A stretch of DNA of 34,020 nucleotides from JAIQFL01 sp035295745 (GCA_035295745.1 DATGIL010000020.1:1-34020); one strand, 5' to 3'; positions 1 through 9,352 are shown, counted from the stretch's first letter. Notes: generated by a model not told the origin, from the letters alone. A program made the numbers and translations.

Positions 1-1
1 C

Positions 2-2470
2 GTCGGCCGCGTCATCCTCAACGATGTCCTGCCCGACGACATGCCCTTCATCAACGGCCTGATGAAGAAGAAGGGCTTGAGCCAGCTGGTTCAATACTGC
101 TACCTCAAGTTTGGATTGCAGACCACCGTCCAAATGCTGGACGAGGTCAAGAAGCTGGGCTTCCTGTACGCAACCCGCGCCGGCATCTCCATCGGCATCG
201 ACGACATGGTTGTGCCCGATTCGAAGCCGGTCCTGGTCAGGGACGCCGAGAAGGCCGTCATCGAGGTTCAGTCGCAGTATCAGGATGGCGCCATCACCCA
301 CGGCGAACGCTACAACAAGATCATCGAAATCTGGTCGAAGGTTACCGAGAAGGTTTCCGATGAGATGTTCAAGTCGATGGAAGAGGACGACCGCACCGGC
401 CGCTACCTCAACCCGATTTACATCATGGCCGACTCCGGCGCCCGCGGTTCGAAACAGCAGATCCGCCAGCTCTCCGGTATGCGCGGTTTGATGGCCAAGC
501 CGTCGGGCGAGATCATCGAGACCCCGATTACGGCTAACTTCCGCGAAGGTCTGAACGTACTGCAATACTTCATCTCGACGCACGGCGCCCGCAAGGGTCT
601 GGCCGACACCGCGTTGAAGACGGCGGATTCGGGCTATCTGACCCGGCGCCTGGTGGACGTGGCGCAGGACGTGATCATCAGCGAGAACGATTGCGGCACC
701 ACCGAAGGCATCTACGTGGAGCCGATCATCGAATCCGGCGAAATCATCGAACCGTTGCGCGATCGTATCGTGGGCCGAGTGGCACTCGAGGATCAGAGAG
801 ACTACGAAGGCAACGTCATCGTAGGCGTCAACCAGGAGATCACGGAAGACCTGGCGGCTGCGATTCAGGCAGCCGGTATCGAGCGCGTCAAGATCCGCTC
901 GGTGCTGACCTGCGAATCGAAGCGCGGCGTTTGCGTGGCGTGCTACGGCCGCAACCTGGCGACCGGACGCCTGGTGGAGCGCGGTGAAGCGGTCGGTGTG
1001 ATCGCGGCACAGTCCATCGGTGAGCCCGGAACGCAGTTGACCATGCGTACGTTCCACATCGGTGGAACCGCGACCCGTATTAGCGAGCAGTCCACTCAGG
1101 ACGCCAAGTCCGACGGTTTTGCGCGCTATATCGGGATTCAGACGGTGCGTAGCAAGACCGGCGAAATCATCGCCATGAACCGCAATGGCATCATGGCCGT
1201 GGTGGACGACAAGGGTCGTGAAAAGGAACGCTACCCGGTAGTTTACGGCGCGCGTGTCCTGATCGAAGACGGTGCTCCGGTAAAGAGCAACCAGATCCTG
1301 CTCGAGTGGGATCCGTACACCTTCTCGATCCTGACCGAAATCTCGGGCGTGGTGCACTTTAAAGACCTGATCGATGGCCTGACGCTGCAGGAACAAGTGG
1401 ACGAAGTCACTGGTATGTCGCAGCTCGTCGTTACCGATTCACCCGACGAGAAACGGCAGCCGCAGGTAGTGGTGAGGCCGGAAGGTGCGACTGGCTCCCG
1501 TTCGGAAGCCAAGAAGTACCTGATGCCGACCCATGCGCACCTGATGATCCGCGACGGGGAAGAGGTCCATGCGGGCGACGTGGTGGCGAAGATCCCGCGT
1601 GAGACCACCAAGACGAAGGACATCACCGGCGGTCTGCCGCGCGTGGTGGAACTGTTCGAAGCGCGCAAGCCGCGCGAGACGGCCATCATCGCGGAGATCA
1701 ACGGGACGGTGAAATACGGCGAAGTCTCCAAAGGACAGCGCAAGATTTATGTGGAGGGCGAAGGCGGGGAGAAGCGGGAATACTCGCTGCCGCGCGGCGT
1801 CCACATCAACGTACAGGAGGGCGAGCGGGTCAAGGCCGGCGAGCCGCTCATGGACGGACCTCGCAATCCGCACGACATTCTGGATGTGCTCGGTGAAAAG
1901 GAACTGCAGAAGTACCTGGTCAACGAGATTCAGGAAGTCTATCGGTTGCAGGGCGTGAACATCAACGACAAGCACCTGGAAGTGATTTCGCGTCAGATGA
2001 TGCGCTGGGTGAAGGTCGAGGATATCGGCGACACGGAGTTCCTGCCGGAAGAGGTAGTGGACAAGTTCAAGTTCCGTGCGGAAAATCAGAAGGTGATCGA
2101 AGCGGGCGGGCACCCGGCGCAAGGCAAGGCGATGCTGTTGGGCATCACCAAGGCGTCGCTCTCGACGGATTCGTTCATCTCCGCGGCGTCCTTCCAGGAG
2201 ACCACGCGCGTACTCACCGAAGCCGCGATCAACGGCAAGGTGGATTATCTGCGCGGCCTCAAGGAGAACGTGATCATGGGCCGGCTGGTTCCGGCCGGCA
2301 CTGGCATGGAGTACTACCGCCAGGTGAAGATCGCGGGCGAGGACGTGGTGGAAGAGGCAGTGGCCGAGCCGGCGCTGGACGCAATTCCCGGTTACGACGA
2401 AGAGGCGCGCGTGCAATACACTGGCGGCCTTCCGGAGGATACCGGCGGCGAAGAGACGCTGGCCGAGTAG
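2..2470 (+). CDS. rpoC: DNA-directed RNA polymerase subunit beta', C-terminal part (5' end outside window)
   Basis: This is the largest catalytic subunit of RNA polymerase; about 822 residues are visible. The reading frame is already open at base 2, before the first in-window ATG at 41, so the gene is cut by the window edge and is not starting here. Diagnostic stretches are MADSGARGS (bridge-helix region), the four-cysteine zinc site (Cys of ENDCGTTEG, then CESKRGVCVACYGR) and the trigger-loop region MRTFHIGG. The C-terminal jaw and clamp sequence GMEYYRQVKI also fits the family. The acidic C-terminal tail ends at TAG 2468-2470. A strong intrinsic terminator follows 23 bp later, so this is the last gene of its operon, normally rpoB-rpoC. 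Identification is secure. Confidence 0.98.
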   Translation, partial: VGRVILNDVLPDDMPFINGLMKKKGLSQLVQYCYLKFGLQTTVQMLDEVKKLGFLYATRAGISIGIDDMVVPDSKPVLVRDAEKAVIEVQSQYQDGAITHGERYNKIIEIWSKVTEKVSDEMFKSMEEDDRTGRYLNPIYIMADSGARGSKQQIRQLSGMRGLMAKPSGEIIETPITANFREGLNVLQYFISTHGARKGLADTALKTADSGYLTRRLVDVAQDVIISENDCGTTEGIYVEPIIESGEIIEPLRDRIVGRVALEDQRDYEGNVIVGVNQEITEDLAAAIQAAGIERVKIRSVLTCESKRGVCVACYGRNLATGRLVERGEAVGVIAAQSIGEPGTQLTMRTFHIGGTATRISEQSTQDAKSDGFARYIGIQTVRSKTGEIIAMNRNGIMAVVDDKGREKERYPVVYGARVLIEDGAPVKSNQILLEWDPYTFSILTEISGVVHFKDLIDGLTLQEQVDEVTGMSQLVVTDSPDEKRQPQVVVRPEGATGSRSEAKKYLMPTHAHLMIRDGEEVHAGDVVAKIPRETTKTKDITGGLPRVVELFEARKPRETAIIAEINGTVKYGEVSKGQRKIYVEGEGGEKREYSLPRGVHINVQEGERVKAGEPLMDGPRNPHDILDVLGEKELQKYLVNEIQEVYRLQGVNINDKHLEVISRQMMRWVKVEDIGDTEFLPEEVVDKFKFRAENQKVIEAGGHPAQGKAMLLGITKASLSTDSFISAASFQETTRVLTEAAINGKVDYLRGLKENVIMGRLVPAGTGMEYYRQVKIAGEDVVEEAVAEPALDAIPGYDEEARVQYTGGLPEDTGGEETLAE

Positions 2471-2493
2471 TCGAATTCGAAGCAAGCTTTTTC

Positions 2494-2530
2494 GGGGGCA
2501 GGCAAATCGCCTGCCCCCCCTTTCATTTTT
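2494..2530 (+). terminator. Rho-independent terminator after rpoC
   Basis: A perfect 10-bp GC-rich stem is visible: gggggcaggc at 2494-2503 pairs with gcctgccccc at 2509-2518 around a 5-nt loop (aaatc). It is followed by cc and a T-rich run (tttcattttt). It sits 23 bp after the rpoC stop. The remaining intergenic sequence, 2531-2680, shows no further feature I can support. Confidence 0.88.
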
Positions 2531-2685
2531 GGGCAGACCAAATGCGACCCAAGTCACGTCGTCTTCCTGCCCGAACCGCAGTCAGTTGCCCAACGTGGCT
2601 TCGGCCCGTTCAATGCAGATAATCTGATGACAGGCAGTTAACCCGCCGCCCTCGCATCATCACACGCTCCCATCGCCGCCTTGCA

Positions 2686-2691
2686 TATACT
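2686..2691 (+). promoter_or_regulatory. Possible -10 box (TATACT) ahead of the Asp-box protein gene
   Basis: TATACT ends 14 bp before ATG 2706. No convincing -35 box or Shine-Dalgarno is visible. A start site about 7 nt downstream would give a leader of only about 8 nt. This is inferred from position and resemblance only. Confidence 0.3.
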
Positions 2692-2705
2692 GTTCGATAG
2701 CCCTC

Positions 2706-5492
2706 ATGAAGCGCACCCTCTTCTGTTTGATCCCCACTGGACTCCTTTCTCTCGGCCTGATCGCCTGGCAGGCGCCACCGCCGCGCCTGAATGCCGAGAT
2801 CGTCCGCGGTCTCGAAGTCCGGAACATCACCGGAACCTTCAGTTCCGGCCGCATCGCCGACGTCGCGATCGACCCTAAAAATCGCAGCATCTGGTATGTC
2901 GCCACAGCCTCTGGAGGCCTTTGGAAAACCACCAACCACGGAGTCTCCTGGCAACCCATCTTCGACAACGGCGGATCCTACTCCCTCGGGTGCGTGGCCG
3001 TGGACCCCAAGAACTCCGACGTCGTGTGGCTGGGCACCGGTGAGAATCAGAGCCAGCGGGCCATAGGCTATGGCGACGGCGTTTACAAGAGCACCGACGG
3101 GGGCAAGACCTGGAAAATGGTGGGACTGCCGAACTCCGAGCACATCGCGAAAATCTGGATCGATCCGCGCAATTCGGACGTGGTTCTGGTGGCCTCGCAG
3201 GGGCCGCTCTTCTCTCCGGGCGGCGATCGCGGTCTTTACAAAACCACCGACGGGGGCCAGTCCTGGAAGCCCGTCCTGCAAATCAGCGAGAATACCGGCG
3301 TCACCGACTTCGATGTCGACCCGCGCAATCCCGATGTCATATACGCTGCCGCCTATCAGCGCAGGCGCCACACCAGCATCATCATCGCGGGCGGTCCCGA
3401 ATCGGCGATCTACAAGAGCACCGACGCAGGCGCGCATTGGAAGAAGCTGACCGAGGGACTGCCGCCCGTCGATACCGGCCGCATTGCGCTGGCGGTCTCG
3501 CCGCAGAAACCCGACGTGGTCTACGCCACCGTAACCACCTCGCGCAGTGACAAGATGACCGGATTCTACCGTTCCGAAGACGGCGGCGGGCATTGGACCA
3601 AGATGAGCGACTACGTGGTGCAAGATCCCGAATACTACGGCGAGATCTATGCCGACCCGTTCGTCTTCGATCGCGTATACACCATGGATATGGCGATCCA
3701 TGTGACCAGCGACGGCGGCAAGACTGTATCGGTGGCCGGCTTCCAGATTCATTCCGACAACCATTCGCTGACCTTCGACCCCACCGACGCGAATCACCTG
3801 ATGGTCGGCAACGACGGGGGGCTATATGAGTCCTACGATCACGGCCGCACCTGGCGCCATTTCAACGACATCCCCGTGACGCAGTTCTACCGGGTGTCTG
3901 TGGACAATGGCCTGCCCTTCTACAACGTGTATGGAGGCGCCCAGGACAACGGCTCGCAAGGCGTGCCATCACGCACCGTGAATCGCGTTGGCATCCGCAC
4001 CAGCGACTGGATGAATACGGGCGGTGGCGACGGCTTCCAATCGCGCGCCGATTGGGACGATCCCGATACCATCTACTCCTGCTCGCAGAACATCGCCTGC
4101 GTCCGCCTCGACTTGAAGACCGGCGTCAGCACGCCGATCCGGCCGCGTTTCAACGGCGCAGACAACAATCTGCGCTCACGTTGGGACATCCCCTTCATCA
4201 TCAGTCCGCACTCACACACACGCCTCTACATCATGGCGAATCGTCTGATGCGCAGCGATGATCGCGGTTCCACCTGGAAGCTGATCAGTCCCGATCTGAC
4301 GCGGCAAATCGATCGCGACACGATTCCCGTGATGGGCAAGGTGTGGGGCCCGGACGCCGTCTGGAAGAACGCCTTCACCGACTCGTATGGCACCGGCACG
4401 GCGGTCGCCGAATCGCCGGTAAAGGAAGGGGTTCTGTTCGTGGGGACCGACGATGGATTGATCCAGATTTCGGAAAATGGCGGCGACACCTGGCGTAAGG
4501 TGGAGCAGTTTCCGGGCGTGCCGGATCTGACGTATGTTACCGACATCGCGCCATCACCTCACGATGTCAACACCGTCTTCGCTACCTTCAACGATTTCCA
4601 CCGCGGAAACTTCAGGCCGTACGTCTTTAAGAGCATCGATTTGGGCAAGACCTGGACCTCGATTAGCGGAGACCTGCCGGACCGCGATCCCGCCTGGACC
4701 GTCGTTCAGGATCCCGTGAACCCCAACCTGCTCTTCGTGGGCACGGAATTCGGACTGTCCTTCAGCGCCGATGGAGGACAGCACTGGATCAAGATCAAAT
4801 CCGGCCTGCCGACGATTACCATTCGCGATCTGGAGATCCAGGGGCGCGAGAGCGATCTGGTGGCCGCTTCGTTTGGGAGAGGCTTCTTCGTGCTCGACGA
4901 TTATGCGGCTTTGCGCCAATTGACTCCCGAGACCCTCTCGGGCGAGGGGACGCTGTTCGCCGTCGGAAGAAAGGCGCGAGTCTATGACGAGATCGGATAC
5001 TACCGGGCGCAGGGCGACAATTCCGCATCGCCCAATCCACCTTTCGGCGCTTTGTTGACCTACTACCTGCGCGACGATCTGCCGGGTGCCGGCGGCCCGA
5101 ACGCTCCGCGCATGGTCCTGACGGTGAGTGATGCGAGCGGCAGGACCGTACGTCAATTGGACGCCTCGAACCGCGCGGGAGTCCACCGGACTCCCTGGGA
5201 CCTGCGCGAAGCTCCTCCGAATCAAGGCCAGAGCGGGGCACGCGGCGCGGCAGTTGGTCCGCCGCGGGCAGCCCCAACTGATGGCGAGCCCGAAGCGGAA
5301 GCCCCATTGGCGGGAGGCCGCGGCGGCGGTGGTGGGCGGGGAGGTTTCGGTCGAGGCGGTGGCCGATCGGGCCCGCTGGTCAAGCCCGGCAGTTACCAGG
5401 TGACCCTGGGAAGAATGGTCAACGGCGTCGTCACGCCGGTCGGCAAGACGCAAACAGTCGAGGTCGTGCCGCTGGAAGCTTCCAATCGGTGA
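2706..5492 (+). CDS. Secreted Asp-box (BNR / VPS10-sortilin-like) beta-propeller protein
   Basis: A 928-residue exported protein. The N-terminus has a signal peptide (basic MKR, then a hydrophobic stretch ending near AWQA). The body carries about eleven Asp-box motifs of the SxDxGxxW type, including STDGGKTW, TTDGGQSW, STDAGAHW, SEDGGGHW, SYDHGRTW, SDDRGSTW, SENGGDTW, SIDLGKTW and SADGGQHW. These are the hallmark of sialidase/sortilin-like beta-propellers. Proteins of this kind are often annotated as glycosyl hydrolase BNR-repeat, but the motif is structural and no catalytic residues can be assigned, so no enzyme activity is claimed. The C-terminal quarter lacks Asp boxes and holds a low-complexity Gly/Arg-rich stretch (about 5315-5375) before a short beta-rich tail. 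It appears to be monocistronic, with a terminator upstream and 63 bp to the next gene. Confidence 0.85.
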   Translation: MKRTLFCLIPTGLLSLGLIAWQAPPPRLNAEIVRGLEVRNITGTFSSGRIADVAIDPKNRSIWYVATASGGLWKTTNHGVSWQPIFDNGGSYSLGCVAVDPKNSDVVWLGTGENQSQRAIGYGDGVYKSTDGGKTWKMVGLPNSEHIAKIWIDPRNSDVVLVASQGPLFSPGGDRGLYKTTDGGQSWKPVLQISENTGVTDFDVDPRNPDVIYAAAYQRRRHTSIIIAGGPESAIYKSTDAGAHWKKLTEGLPPVDTGRIALAVSPQKPDVVYATVTTSRSDKMTGFYRSEDGGGHWTKMSDYVVQDPEYYGEIYADPFVFDRVYTMDMAIHVTSDGGKTVSVAGFQIHSDNHSLTFDPTDANHLMVGNDGGLYESYDHGRTWRHFNDIPVTQFYRVSVDNGLPFYNVYGGAQDNGSQGVPSRTVNRVGIRTSDWMNTGGGDGFQSRADWDDPDTIYSCSQNIACVRLDLKTGVSTPIRPRFNGADNNLRSRWDIPFIISPHSHTRLYIMANRLMRSDDRGSTWKLISPDLTRQIDRDTIPVMGKVWGPDAVWKNAFTDSYGTGTAVAESPVKEGVLFVGTDDGLIQISENGGDTWRKVEQFPGVPDLTYVTDIAPSPHDVNTVFATFNDFHRGNFRPYVFKSIDLGKTWTSISGDLPDRDPAWTVVQDPVNPNLLFVGTEFGLSFSADGGQHWIKIKSGLPTITIRDLEIQGRESDLVAASFGRGFFVLDDYAALRQLTPETLSGEGTLFAVGRKARVYDEIGYYRAQGDNSASPNPPFGALLTYYLRDDLPGAGGPNAPRMVLTVSDASGRTVRQLDASNRAGVHRTPWDLREAPPNQGQSGARGAAVGPPRAAPTDGEPEAEAPLAGGRGGGGGRGGFGRGGGRSGPLVKPGSYQVTLGRMVNGVVTPVGKTQTVEVVPLEASNR

Positions 5493-5555
5493 GACTCCGT
5501 CCAGAGTGACAGTCGCTGTAACATCTCAGGCTGGCGGCCGTGACAAGATAGTTCC

Positions 5556-6572
5556 ATGGCGAAGATGCGCGTGGTTCAAGTCGCTCAACCGAAAGCTCCT
5601 TTGGCGATCGTGGAGCGCGAGATTCCCGATCCGGGTCCTGGATCCGTTCGTATCAGGGTACAGGCATGCGGGGTGTGTCATAGCGATTCGCTCACCAAGG
5701 AAGGAGGTTTTCCGCTGGTTAGTTATCCGCGAGTACCGGGTCACGAAGTGGTTGGCGTCGTGGATGCAGTCGGCGCCGGAGTGGCACAGTGGAAGCCTGG
5801 ACAGCGGGTGGGTGTGGGGTGGCACGGAGGAAACTGCGGCTATTGCGACGCGTGCCGGCGCGGCGATTTCTTCGCCTGTCAGACGTTCACCGCCATCACC
5901 GGCGTGACCTACGACGGCGGCTATGGCGAGTACATGATCGCGCGGGGGGAAGCGGTCGCCGCCGTTCCCGAAGAACTATCGAACGCGGAGGCGGCGCCGC
6001 TGATGTGCGCCGGCGTGACGACCTACAACTGCCTTCGGAATACAGGTGCGAGACCGGGCCAATTGGTCGCGGTGCTGGGGTTGGGCGGATTGGGACATCT
6101 CGCGGTGCAGTTCGCCGCCAAAGCGGGATTCCGCGCGGTGGCAATCGCGCGGGGCGGCGATAAAGAGGCGCTGGCTCTCCAACTCGGCGCCAGGAAATAC
6201 ATCGACAGCCAGGCAACCGATCCCGCGGCTGAATTGCAGAAAATGGGCGGGGCGAAAGTGATTCTCGCTACCGTGACTGCGGGAGATGCGATGGCGGCGG
6301 CGGTAGGTGGGCTGGCGCCCAACGGTTCGTTCATGGTGATTGGTGCTGCGCCCTCGCTGACCGTCAATCCCGGCTTTCTGCTGGGCGGGCGGCGAGCGGT
6401 AAAGGGCTGGTATTCCGGCACCTCCATCGACTCCGAGGACACCCTCGCCTTCAGTGCGATGACGGGGGTACGTTCGATGAATGAGATTTATCCTCTCGAT
6501 CGGGTGAGCGAGGCCTACGATCGCATGATCGGCGGGAAAGCGCGTTTCCGAGTGGTCCTCACGATGGCGTAG
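5556..6572 (+). CDS. Zinc-dependent alcohol dehydrogenase (MDR superfamily)
   Basis: A 338-residue medium-chain dehydrogenase/reductase that should oxidise alcohols or reduce aldehydes with NAD(P). The catalytic zinc site is intact: CGVCHSD (Cys41) and PGHEVVG (His63-Glu64). The structural zinc motif is CGYCDACRRGDFFAC (Cys94, 97, 100, 108). The Rossmann glycine motif is GLGGLGH. Length fits AdhP-type enzymes at about 340 residues. ATG 5556 leads directly into a normal family N-terminus. The exact substrate cannot be read from sequence, and the neighbours are functionally unrelated, so a stand-alone gene is likely. Confidence 0.88.
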   Translation: MAKMRVVQVAQPKAPLAIVEREIPDPGPGSVRIRVQACGVCHSDSLTKEGGFPLVSYPRVPGHEVVGVVDAVGAGVAQWKPGQRVGVGWHGGNCGYCDACRRGDFFACQTFTAITGVTYDGGYGEYMIARGEAVAAVPEELSNAEAAPLMCAGVTTYNCLRNTGARPGQLVAVLGLGGLGHLAVQFAAKAGFRAVAIARGGDKEALALQLGARKYIDSQATDPAAELQKMGGAKVILATVTAGDAMAAAVGGLAPNGSFMVIGAAPSLTVNPGFLLGGRRAVKGWYSGTSIDSEDTLAFSAMTGVRSMNEIYPLDRVSEAYDRMIGGKARFRVVLTMA

Positions 6573-6602
6573 GCGAGACGCACTGGCCGGGAAACGTCGT
6601 GA

Positions 6603-6630
6603 TGCGAGCCGCGCGCGGTTAGCCAGCGAC
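6603..6630 (+). repeat. Single copy of the REP-like repeat found at 11.7-12.0 kb
   Basis: The core tgcgagccgcgcgcggttag closely matches the repeat at 11771-11790. It lies in the 117-bp gap between the alcohol dehydrogenase and the helicase. The downstream arm reads gccagcg instead of gcaagcg, so the flanking inverted repeat is degraded. It was recognised by direct comparison within the window. Confidence 0.55.
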
Positions 6631-6671
6631 AGTGGAAACGGCCTGCAGAGCGGCGGGGCAAGTCCGCTTGT

Positions 6672-6677
6672 TAAAAT
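6672..6677 (+). promoter_or_regulatory. Possible -10 box (TAAAAT) for the helicase-queD pair
   Basis: TAAAAT ends 12 bp before ATG 6690 and there is no Shine-Dalgarno between them, so any transcript starting here would have a leader of about 5 nt. No matching -35 box is evident. Confidence 0.3.
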
Positions 6678-6689
6678 CAATTACAACTG

Positions 6690-8621
6690 ATGCCCACCCA
6701 GGCTCAACCCGCACGCGCGCGGCAGTTTTTTTCGAAGCACGGCACGCTGTCCAAGTGGCATCCGACGTATGAATTCCGTTCCGGCCAGGTGGAAATGGCG
6801 GAAGCCGTCGAGTCGGCCCTGCTCGATAAGCGGCATCTGATCGTAGAAGCCGGCACCGGTACCGGCAAGACGTTGGCGTATCTGGTCCCGGCGCTTCTCT
6901 CCGGAAAGCGCATTATCGTCTCTACCGGCACCAAGAATCTGCAGGAGCAGCTCTTTTTCAAAGACATCCCCTTCCTGCAGAAGCATTTCTCGCGGCCCTT
7001 GAAGGTGTGCTACATGAAGGGCCGCAACAACTATGCCTGCCGCCAGAAGATCTACGACGCCGAGAAGGAACCCGTGCTGACCGGCCTGGAAGAAGTAGCC
7101 GATTTCGAAATCATCCGCGAGTGGGAGAAGACCACTGAGTTCGGCGATCGCGCGGAGATCAAGAACCTGCCCGAATCCAGCTCGGCCTGGGGCAAGGTGG
7201 ATGCGCGCAGCGATTTGTGCACCGGGCAGAAATGCCCCAATTACGAGCGCTGCTTCATCACCCTGATGCATCAGCGCGCCATCGAGAGCGACATCGTCAT
7301 CGTCAACCACCACCTGTTCTTTGCCGATCTCTCGCTACGCGATCAGAACCATGAAGGCGGCATTCTGCCCGAATACCACGCGGTGGTGTTCGACGAGGCG
7401 CACGAGATCGAGGACGTGGCCGGCCAGTACTTCGGGGTCGCTGTCAGCAACTACCGCCTGCAGGAGCTGCGGCGCGACATCGCGGCGATCAGCCGGCTGA
7501 AGAAGTTCGGCAGTCCTGAACTCGACCGCGTCCTGGAACGGCTCGACGAGCTGATTGCGCAGTTCTTCGGATTGTTTGGCGAAGCCGAACGGCGGATGGC
7601 GTTTCAGGGACGAGACGCTTTTCGGGACGCGAATTACGAGATCTACAATGACCTGCGCGCGGCTCTGAACCTGATTCAATCGCACCTGAAGCTCATCAAG
7701 AACCCGCCCGAAGAGGTCCAGCCGCTGGTACGCCGAAGCTTGGAACTGGACGACGCGCTGCGCTTCATCCTGGAAGAAGACGACGAGAATTTCGTCTTCT
7801 GGATGGAGCGGCGCGGCCGCGGATGCTTTCTCCAGGCCACGCCGATCGATGTCTCCGGCATCGTCGCCGAGCGCCTGTTCAATCACTTGGATACGGTGGT
7901 GCTTACCTCCGCGACGCTGGCAGTGGCAGGGGGGTTCGACTACGTGCAAAAGCGCCTGGGAATGGCCCATTCGAGGAACTTGATTGTCCCCGGTCATTTC
8001 GATTATCAGAAGCAGGCCCTGCTTTATGTTCCGCAGAAACTGCCCGACCCGCGGAATCCGGCTTTCGCCAAACTCGCGTCCGAGGAAGTGGTCCGCATCC
8101 TGCAGCACAGCCGCGGACGCGCCTTCGTCTTGTTCACCAGCTATCAGCAGATGCGGATCGTGTTCGACAAAGTGTCCCTGGAGGTGGATTACCCGACGCT
8201 GCTCCAGGGAACCGGACCCCGCGGCGCACTGCTTGAGGAGTTCCGGACGACGCCAAATTGCGTTCTGTTCGCGACGTCGTCGTTCTGGCAGGGCGTAGAT
8301 GTTCCGGGCGAGCAACTGAGCTGCGTTATCATAGATAAGTTGCCGTTCGCGGTGCCGAACGATCCGGTGGTGAATGCCCGGATCGAGAGCATTCGGGTTG
8401 CGGGCGGAAATCCGTTTTACGACTATCAGATTCCCCAGGCCGCCATCGCCCTGAAGCAGGGTTTCGGGCGGCTCATTCGCAGCAAGTCGGATCGCGGCGT
8501 GCTGGTGCTCCTGGACAATCGCATCACTAAACAGCGATACGGTCAGGTGTTCTTCGATAGCCTGCCCGATTATGGATTCACCACCCGCCTGGAGGATGTG
8601 GAGACGTTTTTCGATGTTTGA
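6690..8621 (+). CDS. dinG: ATP-dependent iron-sulfur DNA helicase, DinG/XPD family
   Basis: A 643-residue superfamily 2 helicase of the Rad3/XPD/DinG group, expected to unwind damaged or replication-blocking DNA structures 5' to 3'. Walker A is GTGTGKT at residues 55-61. The DEAH box is FDEAHEIED at about 235-238. Motif VI is GFGRLIRSKSDRG near the C-terminus. Four cysteines (117, 177, 182, 188) with C-x4-C-x5-C spacing in the last three match the [4Fe-4S] domain of DinG/XPD proteins. There is no N-terminal exonuclease domain, which separates it from the longer Gram-positive DinG form. Its 3' end overlaps queD by 8 bp, so the two are co-transcribed. The family is certain; equivalence to E. 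coli dinG (as opposed to yoaA) is an inference. Confidence 0.9.
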   Translation: MPTQAQPARARQFFSKHGTLSKWHPTYEFRSGQVEMAEAVESALLDKRHLIVEAGTGTGKTLAYLVPALLSGKRIIVSTGTKNLQEQLFFKDIPFLQKHFSRPLKVCYMKGRNNYACRQKIYDAEKEPVLTGLEEVADFEIIREWEKTTEFGDRAEIKNLPESSSAWGKVDARSDLCTGQKCPNYERCFITLMHQRAIESDIVIVNHHLFFADLSLRDQNHEGGILPEYHAVVFDEAHEIEDVAGQYFGVAVSNYRLQELRRDIAAISRLKKFGSPELDRVLERLDELIAQFFGLFGEAERRMAFQGRDAFRDANYEIYNDLRAALNLIQSHLKLIKNPPEEVQPLVRRSLELDDALRFILEEDDENFVFWMERRGRGCFLQATPIDVSGIVAERLFNHLDTVVLTSATLAVAGGFDYVQKRLGMAHSRNLIVPGHFDYQKQALLYVPQKLPDPRNPAFAKLASEEVVRILQHSRGRAFVLFTSYQQMRIVFDKVSLEVDYPTLLQGTGPRGALLEEFRTTPNCVLFATSSFWQGVDVPGEQLSCVIIDKLPFAVPNDPVVNARIESIRVAGGNPFYDYQIPQAAIALKQGFGRLIRSKSDRGVLVLLDNRITKQRYGQVFFDSLPDYGFTTRLEDVETFFDV

Positions 8622-8985
8622 AGTAACGATTGAAGAGACATTCGCGGCAGGCCACGCCCTGCGGAACTACCGGGGCAAGTGCGAAAACGTGCACGGCCAC
8701 AACTATCGCTGCCAGGTTACCGTAGAGGGTGCCGAACTGGACCACATCGGCCTGCTGGTGGATTTCGTGGAGTTGAAGAAGGTGGTGCACACCGTCCTGG
8801 ACCGCATGGATCACCAGTGGCTGAACGAGTTCCCGCCCTTCGACGTGTTGAACCCGTCCGCGGAAAACATGGCAAAGTACATTTACGATGAAATTTGCGA
8901 AGGGCTGAAAGCCAGACCTGGAGTAAGGGTGGGAGCCATCCGGCTCTGGGAGACCGACACGTCGAGCGCTACGTACCGGCCGTAA
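8614..8985 (+). CDS. queD: 6-carboxy-5,6,7,8-tetrahydropterin synthase (queuosine pathway)
   Basis: A 123-residue PTPS/QueD-family enzyme that converts 7,8-dihydroneopterin triphosphate to 6-carboxytetrahydropterin, the first committed precursor of queuosine and other deazapurines. The zinc histidines are visible in FAAGHAL (His14) and VHGHNY (His27, His29), and the catalytic cysteine is Cys23 in GKCENVHGH. The C-terminal WETDTSSATY is also typical. An in-frame upstream ATG at 8572 exists, but it would lie deep inside the helicase gene. ATG 8614 gives the standard family N-terminus (MFEVTIEETFAAGH) and has ggag about 10 bp upstream. No other que genes are in the window, so the pathway is dispersed. 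Confidence 0.92.
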   Translation: MFEVTIEETFAAGHALRNYRGKCENVHGHNYRCQVTVEGAELDHIGLLVDFVELKKVVHTVLDRMDHQWLNEFPPFDVLNPSAENMAKYIYDEICEGLKARPGVRVGAIRLWETDTSSATYRP

Positions 8986-9007
8986 GCGGTTTAAAGGGGA
9001 GAGTCCA

Positions 9008-9029
9008 GGGCAGCCGGGAATGGCTGCCC
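9008..9029. terminator. Hairpin between convergent queD and ferredoxin genes
   Basis: gggcagcc at 9008-9015 pairs perfectly with ggctgccc at 9022-9029 around a 6-nt loop. It sits between two converging genes and could stop transcription from either side. Neither side has a good T-tract, so termination activity is uncertain. Confidence 0.4.
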
Positions 9030-9065
9030 CGCCACCCTGGAGTACACACTAGCTGCAGTCTGGAC

Positions 9066-9326
9066 CTATTTACCGTAGTAAGCGGCATTCTTCGGGGTGA
9101 AGTCCGCCCACTTCTCCGGAAGATCGTCCAAGGCAAAAATGGCTGAAACCGGGCACACGGGAACACAGGCGCCGCAATCGATACATTCAACCGGATCGAT
9201 GTACAGCATCTCGGCTTCCGCGTGGTTTGGCTCATCCTTCTTGGGGTGAATGCAGTCGACCGGGCAGGCGTCGACGCAGGCGGTGTCTTTGGTACCAATG
9301 CAGGGTTCTGCTATAACGTATGCCAT
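9066..9326 (-). CDS. Ferredoxin, probable 7Fe ([3Fe-4S][4Fe-4S]) type
   Basis: A small (86-residue) soluble electron carrier. The second cluster motif is classical: CIDCGACVPVCP. The first motif reads Cys9-x7-Cys17-x3-Cys21-Pro with Cys25, and the position that is the second cysteine of a normal CxxC is Thr12. This pattern matches 7Fe ferredoxins such as Azotobacter FdI, where a [3Fe-4S] cluster replaces the first [4Fe-4S]. Cluster type is inferred from spacing. It is transcribed alone from the promoter at 9353-9381, divergent from galU and convergent with queD. The redox partner is not evident from context. Confidence 0.9.
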   Translation of the reverse strand: MAYVIAEPCIGTKDTACVDACPVDCIHPKKDEPNHAEAEMLYIDPVECIDCGACVPVCPVSAIFALDDLPEKWADFTPKNAAYYGK

Positions 9327-9352
9327 TGCTGTTTTGTTTTCCTAGGTACTTA

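Noticed and set aside
1439..2557. Long minus-strand open frame opposite rpoC
   Set aside because: It is the antisense of a certain rpoC sequence, has no recognisable domain, and is expected by chance in GC-rich genes.
2610..3797. Minus-strand open frame of 395 codons opposite the Asp-box gene
   Set aside because: Its composition mirrors the complementary Asp-box repeats. The plus-strand product has a signal peptide and many motifs.
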